Assembly: GCA_016648135.1 (NCBI GenBank)
Contig: JADDOH010007963.1
Span: 35,402 to 99,401, forward strand
Origin: Agrypnia vestita
Taxonomy: Eukaryota; Arthropoda; Insecta; Trichoptera; Phryganeidae
Reading direction: 5' to 3'
DNA: 64,000 nt
Positions 60,201-64,000 of the stretch are shown here, in pieces; within the stretch, counting starts at the first letter, position 1, and each line of letters opens with the position of its first letter. A program made the translations under genes and the position numbers. A model generated the notes under the pieces. It was not told the origin of the DNA. It did no database searches and saw nothing but the letters and a program-made list of their open reading frames with translations.

Positions 60201-62746
60201 AGTATGTTCCCTCTCGGATGTATTTGTGAAAGGATTATAATCCAGTTAAAGTGTTTAACTCTTAGTAGAAAAAACATATTTTTTACAATAGACGTTGTTT
60301 TATTAACTTTTTTAAATTTCATTTCGAGTAAGAACGTCATTTTGTAATAAAGCGCGACTTATTTACTGAGACATTATGCATTTTAAAAATATTTAGTTTG
60401 ACCTTTTCATAATTGTTTCGAAATTTATGGGTTCGAAATGATTTTTTAAAAATGTCAAACTTAGTGGAACAAAACGTGGAACTAAAACGCAAATCAGGAA
60501 ATTATCCATTCGTTCAAGTCTATATATTTTGGTTGTCGGTGAATAAAACACACAAAAATCGGGGTTTTTTTCAAATTGGCAACGCTCTTTCGAGCGACAG
60601 CCAATTTGACAATGGACAGCTGATTTGTGCTTAGTTTGGTTTGCTATTAATTTCGAAAATTGTGGTATCTTAATCATATCTTAACACTAATGACAAAAAA
60701 TAATCTTACCGACAAAACCTCGGCCATTACCACGCTTTTTATGTGTTTTATTTCATTTTTAAGTTTGTTAAATCCTCTAAAAAACATCATATTTATTAAT
60801 TGCATCTATATTTCTCTAAAAAAAATATATACACGTAAGAAGGAAAAAAGCGATAACAAATCAAGCCCTCACAATAATTAATTTATATAATTTTTCTCCA
60901 CGGTTTCTTTAAAAAGCTAGGCAGACACTCAAACAATTTATTGTACTTTTAATAAGCAAAAAATTCTAAATCTTTTGAACTGGAAAATATTACATATGAG
61001 GTGATTAGTGTATATTTTTAGTAACTTTTAGTCATATTTTTTCAACTTATATCGTCGCGGACTTTTCTTATATAACTTTTTGAGTTTAATGTATTCGTGA
61101 TTATTTCATATTCCTCGAAATATATTCCGTGCATAAGTTCTCGGGATTTACGCCCTTAAGTCGACCTTTTTTTTTGAACCGGCAAAACAGATGCGCGTAA
61201 ACAACGCATTCCTGTTTTGCCGCGTTATTTAATAATTATATTGTTGCCTTAGGATAAGATGATTAAGTTAGAATAAGATTTGTTATAGTGTAAATATTAT
61301 TTTGTAACTAATATTATATAATAATAACGCAAGCAGTAAGTAAGATCGAACATTACCTACTGTATATTTGGTATACGAAATTTACGCGCCAAGTCTTCGC
61401 TTGCCCGAATACAGAGCAGGAAAGGGGAAGAAGAGTGCGCGGGGAGCGGCTCTAAGGGAAGCGAGATACCTCGGCGCGGGCCGCGCCCGGCGTTGTTCGT
61501 CACAGTTCCCGGTCGAGTGTGGGTCGGCCCTTCTTACGGGGGCGAATCTCCCGCCCCAGGACGCCACCTGTTTTGTGTGGCCGCGACATTTCCCGCGTCA
61601 GTCGCGAAGCACTCGCCAGCAGAGGAAGAAGTCGAGGAAGCGACGGTCGCCGAGCCCGGCGGCGGCCGGTTCCCACAGCGATGCCTCCCGACGAAACGGA
61701 TGCCGCGATGTGATGGCGCGCGTGGCCTGGGACGACAGCCACGGTGCCTCCGTGGATCCCGCGACGGGCGTGCAGGTGCGCGCGACTCGCCACGCGCGGC
61801 CTCCAGATGCGGAGCGACGAGTGACTTTGTGAATCAGGACTGCTTGCGTTTAGGCTAGGGTTAGTTTTAGATTAGTGGTAATTTCTCTAGTTGATAAGTC
61901 TATAAAATAAAAATAAGTAAAAAAAAAGTAAAAATAAGAATTGTGTTTAGTTGAAAATAATTTGTGTAAATATTTAAATATTGGTGGTGTTGTTCTTAAA
62001 TTTCCCGTTCCCCTCCCTTGGCAAATGCATTTTAATTTTGATATAGAGAAGACGCGGAGCGCCTCGCGGCGATCAATCGTAGCAGATTGATTCGCGTTCA
62101 TATCAAGTTCTATAACTTCTCTATAGAAAGTATTTATAATAAACATCCCTTACCGTTAAGGTAGCATTCGTAAAAAACGCATCGATCGACCATTTTTTCG
62201 TCGACTTTAGTTGTAAAATAGATCACTACCAAAAGCCTTTTATTTTTAACGGGATAATATATAGCCTACGTCCACCCTGAAAACCTATTCTTAATTTTGG
62301 TGAAAGAATTTTTGAAATCGGATGAGTACTTTTGGAGGTACATCCAAACTTACAAACTTTACCCCTTTATATATTAGTACAAATGTTTCCTATAAAATCT
62401 CGAATTCGGTACTCTATAAATTAGTAATCCTCGATGACTGAATCAATTTTTTTTTGGATATTGCTGTCTTTGCTTGTAAGCCCCACATTTGATTATTTTT
62501 TGGAATGTGTTACATTTTTTTAACAGGCTGAGCACGTAACTGATTCCTTACGCGAAAACTAGTCCAAGGTACTCACGCCAGGATCTGGAAGGTGCGGTCC
62601 GTGAACATGTCGAAGTGCTGGTGGTGCGGGGCGCGCACGCCGAGCACGAGCGCGCCCGAGGCGGGGAGCGCGCCCGCCAGCACGGCCTGCACGTCGCGCG
62701 CGCTGCACTTGGCCGGCAGACACACGCCCAGGTGGATGACGCGAGG
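33122..62746 (-). CDS. Gene B: NRF-6-like acyltransferase-3 family membrane protein (5' end incomplete)
   Basis: Reverse-strand gene. Coding exons in transcript order are 62577-62746, 45519-45688, 44448-44555, 43139-43400, 42384-42515, 41490-41655, 40197-40276, 38071-38296, 37147-37321, 35704-35846 and 33122-33250 (TGA). All junctions are AG/GT, phases close, and 1761 bases give 586 residues plus stop. Visible signatures are LGVCLPAKC (NRF domain), HGLRSISMAWVILGHAC with intact R-x10-H, FSVDTFF, CPNYWWRNVLYIN, CMLWSWYLADD, YDKPWTRLGPYLVG, LSHTTWALAVAW, YPFSRVTYCAYLVHP and FEAP. The loop between the first membrane segment and the core is Pro/Ala- and Asn-rich. The first visible exon starts in phase 0 mid-domain, so earlier exons are missing. 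It is a paralogue of gene A in tail-to-tail orientation. The 16.9-kb first visible intron is the largest in the window. Confidence 0.9.
33749..34291. mobile_element. pogo/Tigger-like MITE
   Basis: Left end CAATAGAATCTCATTAATTC and right end TTAATGAGGTTTGACTG are imperfect inverted repeats flanked by TA. Subterminal TTCGAATTA / AATTTCGAATTAT repeats are as in pogo-like elements. It sits in the last intron of gene B. Confidence 0.65.
34339..34502. repeat. FBH foldback with hammerhead-like core
   Basis: TATAGTTTTCTAGGAATTCT / AGAATATCCCAGAAAACTAT and GTGACCTCTCTGGCCAA / TTGGCCAGAGAGGTCAC form the arms. The centre has ACATCAGCCCTGATGATG twice, then CTGATGA (34420) to GAAAC (34447-34451). Confidence 0.8.
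35440..35487. repeat. Perfect hairpin, 16-bp arms, in gene B last intron
   Basis: CAATAACTCATCCAAT and its exact complement are separated by 16 bases (CCTTAGAATTCTTAGA), themselves a partial palindrome. It lies 220 bases from gene B exon 35704-35846. Confidence 0.8.
35704..35846 (-). CDS. Gene B exon: YPFSR-x-x-YCAYLVHP
   Basis: Acceptor GTTTACAG, donor GTAAGT. Phase 1 in, phase 0 out, 143 bases, identical in length to gene A exon 12. It reads GYINTLLSATILYPFSRVTY then CAYLVHPVVIRYLAMQMDH. Confidence 0.92.
36290..36434. repeat. Short foldback
   Basis: CATATACTGTCGAATCTGCA and TGCAGATTTGACAGTATAC are imperfect inverted repeats near the ends, with CGGTCCC/GGGACATCG outside. Confidence 0.6.
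36775..36955. repeat. DR-A copy with GTCTGTCTGTCC
   Basis: It begins TTTCGTTGTCTGTCTGTCCG and ends TATTCTTTAGGAACCGACAT...GTCACAACTAGT, in the same order as copies at 45035-45240, 48775-49090 and (3' part) 50150-50200. Confidence 0.65.
37147..37321 (-). CDS. Gene B exon: LSHTTWALAVAW
   Basis: Acceptor TTCCCAG, donor GTGGGA. Phase 0 in, phase 1 out, 175 bases, identical in length to gene A exon 11. It reads IVVIAGWLLSSLALLCLVYG and AAAAYSSLSHTTWALAVAWI. Confidence 0.92.
38071..38296 (-). CDS. Gene B exon: DKPWTR motif
   Basis: Acceptor GATTTCAG, donor GTATAA. Phase 2 in, phase 0 out, 226 bases. It reads HFKTAAVTFALFLVSSWFTT, then SNNHMPSTDDPLALF and YDKPWTRLGPYLVGMAAGW. It spans the region that gene A splits between exons 9 and 10. 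Confidence 0.92.
39134..39893. mobile_element. Harbinger-like MITE, copy 1
   Basis: The 760-bp element starts AGCCATGTATTCACTAGGGG and ends with its complement (CCCCTAGTAAATACATGGCT). It is flanked by TTA on both sides (39131-39133, 39894-39896). TTA duplications are typical of PIF/Harbinger. A remnant reading frame has SLSKRKRRKKRRMRNYLLH and RRTDILCDLRSIQLNEFKNN, similar in composition to the N-terminal part of Harbinger transposases. It lies in a gene B intron. Confidence 0.8.
40197..40276 (-). CDS. Gene B exon: CMLWSWYLA motif
   Basis: Acceptor CATTCTAG, donor GTTTGT (less usual but in phase). Phase 0 in, phase 2 out, 80 bases. It reads CMLWSWYLADDSQFYVVGAV then ILILAA. This intron boundary does not exist in gene A. 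Confidence 0.88.
41490..41655 (-). CDS. Gene B exon: C-x-x-YWW-x-N motif
   Basis: Acceptor ATATTTAG, donor GTAAGA. Phase 2 in, phase 0 out, 166 bases, identical in length to the gene A counterpart. It reads LTVPYMFMLGVVEVSMKWFY, then DHVNCPNYWWRNVLYINTLF. Confidence 0.92.
41995..42167. repeat. FBH foldback with hammerhead-like core
   Basis: ATTTAACTATAACTGGTTGC and its near-complement, plus ATATTTTATACGAACC and its complement, form the arms. The right side contains CTGATGA (42066-42072), hairpin GTTGAA/TTCAAC and GAAAC (42092-42096). Confidence 0.75.
42384..42515 (-). CDS. Gene B exon: helix 2 and basic loop
   Basis: Acceptor CTTTCAG, donor GTATCA. Phase 2 in, phase 2 out, 132 bases. It reads SGILVSYIYFRTNAKGSLER and ends FIGLLAYRFAR. 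It aligns with gene A exon 19733-19861 (129 bases, one codon shorter). Confidence 0.9.
43139..43400 (-). CDS. Gene B exon: start of acyltransferase core with R-x10-H
   Basis: Acceptor ATTTACAG, donor GTATTT. Phase 1 in, phase 2 out, 262 bases. It reads SELILSFSVISNMKTICDQT, later IPTIHGLRSISMAWVILGHA and FQSVTNGAFSVDTFFCI. Arg (43294-43296) and His (43261-43263) are 11 codons apart, the R-x10-H motif of the acyltransferase-3 superfamily. Gene A has an extra intron within this stretch. Confidence 0.92.
44027..44430. mobile_element. Non-autonomous interspersed element, inverted partner at 62100-62395
   Basis: TACTAATATATAAAAAGGTA, CATCCGATTTCAAAAATTCT, AGTCGACGAAAAAATG and GAGGCCGCGCGGGTAAGTTA occur in the order known for common insect SINE/Helitron-like repeats. 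The partner runs in the opposite direction. It ends only about 18 bases downstream of gene B's donor at 44448. Confidence 0.7.
44448..44555 (-). CDS. Gene B exon: Asn-rich linker
   Basis: Acceptor GTTTCAG, donor GTATGT. Phase 1 in, phase 1 out, 108 bases. It reads KSVYSLNNSISNNNNNNSEE then RLNIEMPPTEEATQL. It is a low-complexity cytosolic loop, shorter than and unrelated in sequence to the gene A loop. It is supported by splice sites and phase continuity only. Confidence 0.75.
   Translation of the reverse strand, partial: ANLSTASTTALATIIITTRRSDLTLRCRLQRKRHS
44863..44906. repeat. Near-perfect hairpin, 19-bp arms
   Basis: GGTGATGGCATTCCTTCCA and TGGAAGGAATGCCATTACC pair with one mismatch around a 6-base loop (CAATCA). 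Confidence 0.85.
45035..45240. repeat. DR-A copy
   Basis: TTTTGTTGTTTGTCTGTCCA, CAGATCTGACCCAAATATTG and CTATTCTTTAGGACCTAACC appear in the family order, ending at AGGGTTACAGTTAGTTT. Confidence 0.65.
45519..45688 (-). CDS. Gene B exon: first membrane segment and linker
   Basis: Acceptor ATTCCAG, donor GTGACT. Phase 2 in, phase 1 out. It reads ASVVVLSLMIAGSLYELALG, then a His/Pro/Ala-rich linker ending PKVKMANG. The first part is a hydrophobic helix equivalent to the start of gene A exon 18697-19466. In the same frame a TGA lies directly inside the donor, so reading through would truncate the protein. Confidence 0.82.
45755..46015 (-). mobile_element. tRNA-derived SINE (copy 2) inserted in an FB3 element
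   Basis: The reverse strand from 46000 reads TGGTTAGGACACTCGCCTCG (A-box-like), then B box GGTTCGAATCTC (complement 45945-45956), a body matching copy 1, and an A-rich tail ending at 45825-45837. FB3 sequence lies on one side (AATCGAATTAGTATGTGTAA at 45788) and an FB3 terminus (AAATGGAAAGACCTATAG) on the other, so the SINE landed inside FB3. Confidence 0.75.
46797..47325. repeat. FB1 foldback copy in the large gene B intron
   Basis: Ends TGTCTCGTAGCTAGTAGCAA and TTTCTGCTGCTAGCTCTGGT...ACACCC are inverted. Internal CAATATTTACGACTAATTTT / AATAAGTCAGAAATATTGAA pair across the centre. Confidence 0.8.
47950..48540. repeat. FB2 element with 120-bp near-perfect inverted arms
   Basis: Left arm 48040-48160 and right arm 48410-48532 are almost exact complements (for example GTAGGTATAGAAGTCATTTG and CAAATGACTTCTATACCTAC). 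The interior matches 3740-3960. Confidence 0.85.
48775..49090. repeat. DR-A copy with GTCTG microsatellite
   Basis: It starts ATAATTTCGTTGTCTGTCCG, has CTGTCTGTCTGTCTCCGTAA and ends ATTTTTGACGAATTACAGCT. An insertion of GC-rich sequence (48890-48985) distinguishes it from other copies. Confidence 0.65.
49375..50136. mobile_element. Harbinger-like MITE, copy 2 (inverted relative to copy 1)
   Basis: It has the same termini as 39134-39893 and TTA on both sides (49372-49374, 50137-50139). It is 762 bp and highly similar along its whole length but in opposite orientation. It carries the same transposase-like remnant on the reverse strand. Confidence 0.8.
50205..51970. other. Large-intron segment without recognised genes
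   Basis: Contains a GC-rich patch at 50395-50465, a half foldback at 50860-50935, and a mixed-composition stretch at 51560-51780 that could be regulatory. Otherwise AT-rich and featureless. Confidence 0.35.
51970..52095 (+). mobile_element. Short LINE tail fragment
   Basis: Translation contains AVTRGRPPKRWRKSW, the R-G-R-P-x-x-R-W motif of RTE-like LINE C-termini, followed by an AAGAAGAAGAAG tail. Confidence 0.55.
52919..53112. repeat. Tandem repeat, 51-bp unit, about 3.8 copies
   Basis: ATGTTATTTTCAGTAATAGT recurs at 52921, 52972, 53023 and 53074. Copies are almost identical (one difference: GATGTG against GACGTG). The 51-base unit keeps one frame open, giving a spurious repetitive ORF. 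Confidence 0.95.
53460..53660 (+). mobile_element. LINE C-terminal fragment
   Basis: Translation reads LGRPKLRWSDNVLKDISALE, LRNWRELALDRDEWRKIIEE, AKTHQGL and stop, then (ATG)n-like ATGATGATGA. This is the typical end of RTE/I-type insect LINEs. Confidence 0.8.
53740..53965. repeat. Dispersed repeat shared with 21300-21485
   Basis: GCAGAAGACGAAATTTGGGT, CTCGTTGGTGGAAAGGTA and ATGTTTGCCAGCTACTGTAA match the copy in the gene A intron. Directly downstream of a LINE tail. Confidence 0.6.
54280..54835 (+). mobile_element. LINE RT-C fragment, frameshifted
   Basis: DLGVMLDSKLTFHK and, in another frame, TRIERVQKKFLRILSYKAGQ are the classic LG-V-x-L-D-x-K-L-x-F-x-x-H ... R-I-E-x-V-Q-K-K-F-L motifs of Jockey/RTE-like LINEs. 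Multiple frameshifts. Confidence 0.75.
55085..55460. repeat. FB1 partial copy with insertion
   Basis: GGTTTTCATCATTTTATTTG, CATATCTCCATAATTATTGA and CAATGCAGGAATCCACCTGT follow FB1 order. The end ACTAGCTATGAGGTACCCTC is displaced by an insertion at about 55275-55430. Confidence 0.6.
55560..56090. other. Unassigned intronic sequence, GC-rich at 55560-55795
   Basis: 55560-55795 is non-repetitive within the window and has CpG-containing words (GGCGATGACGCGCGGAAAAC, GTAGCGCCGACGCCTACC). No ORF or splice pair is supported. Confidence 0.35.
56240..56650 (-). mobile_element. LINE C-terminal fragment
   Basis: The reverse strand encodes DRIKKGVLRWFGHVERMNEE, then RNRGRPRKTWHDQIQQVFED, NRRTCMRRCMNVPKSKS and the PLRGNGVM-like end. 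This is an RTE-like LINE tail with one frameshift near 56455. Same family as 19890 and 58330. Confidence 0.8.
56800..57490. repeat. Two diverged direct copies of a 200-bp segment
   Basis: TTGTGGTGGAATCTTGTAAT / TTGTGGTGGAATCTGATAAC and CAACTTCCCAAATAGC / CAACTTCCCGACTAGCC, AGAGCTCTGAAA and GGATGACTA occur in the same order about 460 bp apart. Non-coding. Confidence 0.65.
58150..58325. repeat. FB4-related repeat
   Basis: AAAGGCAGCAATATCCACTT, CATACTAAAGTGAGAGTTGG and GACAGCAATATCCATATTTA match 17095-17220. Confidence 0.65.
58330..58560 (+). mobile_element. LINE C-terminal fragment
   Basis: Translation gives RHRGRPRKTWHD, stop, ILQILEDDPVKILNNRSRAC, MIRCMNAAEAKVVCQDRRIW. Same family as 56240-56650, opposite strand. 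Confidence 0.75.
58570..58670. repeat. Dispersed repeat shared with 17670-17775
   Basis: ACTGAGGTGGAAACTGCTTT and AGATTCCAGAGAAATTTCCT match the gene A intron copy. A small duplication TGGGTACCGGGGTGGC x2 follows at 58719-58752. Confidence 0.6.
58770..60165. other. Large-intron segment without recognised genes
   Basis: 58958-59015 holds short repeats of ACTATAATAGTGT. 59885-60000 is low-complexity TTAATATTTGTTG sequence. Nothing else is recognised. Confidence 0.35.
60170..60435. repeat. Dispersed element, inverted partner of 16085-16440
   Basis: CCTTATTTAGGCGAGG at the left and TTTGACCTTTTCATAATTG at the right correspond, inverted, to the ends of the gene A intron copy. Confidence 0.55.
61375..61850. 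other. GC-rich, CpG-rich island, possible degenerate retroelement or regulatory island
   Basis: About 475 bases of strongly GC-rich, CpG-dense sequence lie inside an AT-rich intron. Overlapping ORFs are open on both strands, as expected from GC bias alone. A + strand frame ends with TRHARPPDAERRVTL and a stop, loosely resembling the basic, Pro-rich end of an LTR-retroelement pol, with AT-rich LTR-like sequence after it. I cannot decide between a transposon remnant, an unrecognised exon and a CpG island. Confidence 0.4.
62100..62395. mobile_element. Non-autonomous interspersed element, inverted partner of 44027-44430
   Basis: TTCGTCGACTTTAGTTGTAA, GAAAGAATTTTTGAAATCGG and CTTTATATATTAGTACAAAT are the complement of the 44027 copy. 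It is followed by an FB4 end at 62400-62500. Confidence 0.7.
62577..62746 (-). CDS. Gene B first visible exon: CLP-x-x-C motif
   Basis: Acceptor CTTGCAG just above 62746, donor GTGAGT just below 62577. Phase 0 in, phase 2 out. It reads PRVIHLGVCLPAKCSARDVQ and ends MFTDRTFQILA. It aligns with gene A exon 17864-18063 and has the same phases. GC content is very high, with nearly every third codon position G or C, in contrast to the later exons of the same gene. Confidence 0.88.
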
Positions 62747-62749
62747 CTG

Positions 62750-63440
62750 CAAGCGGGAGGAGAATACATTAGTGGCGAGATTGGCAAATCACATTCAGTC
62801 GTCCGTACTCCGAAAATAGCAGTATTGGGATCTAAGAACTTTATTCCAACACTTAATAGACCAAAATAAAAATAAATGAGACGTATGTATACGTGGGCGT
62901 TCGGCGTTCATCGTACTTAAAAAAGAAGATTGATATTTTCACGTATCTCTCTTAAATTAAATACCTTTATTTGCGATGTCCGATTTCTCCGGTCTGGTCT
63001 GTCAAATTCGCTCTGCCGCAAACGTAACCTCACAATTGTCATTTTTCGACTAAAATTATATCAAATAAGTATTAATGCTGTATTTAAACCTTATAGAAAA
63101 AACATTATTTTATACGCACTTATTAATTTCTTCTCCCACAGCGTCCTGATGTAAAATTAGCGCTGGAAAAGAGAAATACTGTTGAACTTTTTTATGTTTG
63201 ACGTTCGACGGATCGCCGTCATGTACTTGTTTGACGGATAACCGTCAAGTTCTCCTTCTGACCACACCACCGACGTACATCTCGTTTGTTGTTTATTTTT
63301 ATTTTCTTCTATTAAGTGTTAGGATAAAGATCTTAGATTCCAAAATGCTGTTTTCGGAATACGGGCAAATGTGTGAAATTGGCAATAAACGTACAGCCGC
63401 CGCGAGAGTGTGACGGTAGATAGATCATCTCACTCTCCCT
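62750..63440. other. Sequence upstream of gene B's first visible exon
   Basis: Contains an imperfect repeat GACGGATCGCCGTCATGTAC / GACGGATAACCGTCAAGTTC at 63205-63255. No upstream NRF-domain exon was found here. Confidence 0.4.
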
Positions 63441-63442
63441 CT

Positions 63443-63645
63443 AATGGGCCTACCACACGCACAAGTATCACCACACTTTTGCATGCGCATGCCGGTTGCA
63501 CCGTGTACAAAACACCAACTACACGCACGGTTTTCCGTGTACAAACGCGCGTGTAGTTGGTTTTTTGTACACGGTGCCCCGTTTACAAACCGGCATGCGC
63601 ACGCAAAAGTGTGGTGATACTTGAGCGTGTGGTAGGCCCATAAGT
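63443..63645. repeat. Near-perfect 200-bp palindrome (foldback element)
   Basis: TGGGCCTACCACACGC, CAAGTATCACCACACTTTTG and CATGCGCATGCCGG are mirrored by CCGGCATGCGCACGCAAAAG, TGTGGTGATACTTG and GCGTGTGGTAGGCCCA. An inner palindrome (CACCGTGTACAAAACACCAA / TTGGTTTTTTGTACACGGTG) sits in the centre. Confidence 0.9.
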
Positions 63646-63698
63646 AGAGCGCACCGCGCATCGCGGTAGAGCGTCCCGCCACGGCAGACGGAACTTAC

Positions 63699-63785
63699 CT
63701 GTAGATACCACCGGTCGACGTTTCTAGCTAGGTTTACCAACAATAACCGTTACCGCAGCAAAAGGATACCCTGGACATTGCAGCT
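63699..63785 (-). promoter_or_regulatory. Candidate promoter / 5' exon of gene B (weak)
   Basis: On the reverse strand CTTTATAAAG (63801-63810) precedes about 90 bases ending CTACAG|GTAAGT, a consensus donor at 63698/63699. A short frame before the donor reads RNVDRWYLQ, which loosely resembles the W-x-L-Q/K seen just before the NRF domain core. The intermediate coding exons expected from gene A were not found between here and 62746. Confidence 0.25.
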
Positions 63786-64000
63786 GCAGCAGAATCTTTA
63801 CTTTATAAAGTTGGAATAGATTATATATGTAAGTTTTTTAAAAAATCAGTTTTATTCTAACTTAAAACATTTAAAAAGGTCAATACCGTATTGCCACTAC
63901 CAAGATTTTTATTTCATTTTAAAGTTTTACACCTCTAAAAAAAATACCCTATAGTTTGCGATCTAATAGACCTTTCAACTAACGACTCCTTAGCTCGATA

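Noticed and set aside
61368..61858. 154- and 121-residue ORFs in the GC-rich island
   Set aside because: Three or more overlapping frames are open on both strands, as expected from GC bias; no recognised domain and no splice context.

Overview
This is an AT-rich, intron-rich and repeat-dense piece of an arthropod genome, almost certainly an insect. The evidence is spliced genes with GT/AG introns, tRNA-derived SINEs, insect-type LINE tails, and hAT, Harbinger and pogo-like MITEs. TACCTACC/GTAGGTA strings are frequent, which recalls Lepidoptera, but I cannot fix the order from sequence alone. There are no bacterial-type operons and no credible long single-exon gene. Most short ORFs are chance ORFs or transposon debris.

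Two genes can be supported. Both encode NRF-6 ('nose resistant to fluoxetine')-like membrane proteins of the acyltransferase-3 superfamily. Gene A is on the + strand, with 13 recognisable coding exons from 12002 to the stop at 27987 (about 814 visible residues); its first coding exon(s) were not found. Gene B is on the - strand, with 11 recognisable exons from 62746 down to the stop at 33122 (586 visible residues); its 5' end lies upstream of 62746, probably beyond the window. The genes are paralogues placed tail to tail, with 5.1 kb between the stops. Reading phase closes across every inferred splice junction. Three homologous exons have identical lengths (166, 175 and 143 bp), while one intron is placed differently.

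Layout: 1-12000 is repeat-rich sequence upstream of gene A (hAT MITE with an intact target-site duplication, SINEs, LINE fragments, tandem repeats, large foldbacks). 12002-27987 is gene A with repeats in most introns. 27988-33121 is the intergenic space. 33122-62746 is gene B, including a 16.9-kb intron (45689-62576) holding a Harbinger MITE, foldbacks, many LINE tails, a GC-rich island and tandem repeats. 62747-64000 holds a near-perfect palindrome and a possible first-exon donor of gene B.

Repeat families named here: FB1 (about 500-bp palindromic element with ends like GTGTCTCATAGCTAGTAGCA; 4253, 8640, 15417, 26095, 46797, 55085); FB2 (120-bp arms; 47950 and half-copy 3680); FB3 (ends with AAGAAAGACAATCGAATTA; 15880, 29925, 45755); FB4 (AAGGCAGCAATATCCA ends; 16920, 26366, 58150, 62400); FBH (foldbacks carrying CTGATGA...GAAAC; 7729, 17287, 34339, 41995); DR-A (GTCTGTCTGTC / ATTCTTTAGGA; 9318, 21545, 36775, 45035, 48775, 50150). 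No single novel system is obvious. The most noteworthy points are the paralogue pair with a changed active-site-adjacent residue, the hammerhead-like core recurring in unrelated foldbacks, and a cluster of palindromic GAGCATGCTC motifs.
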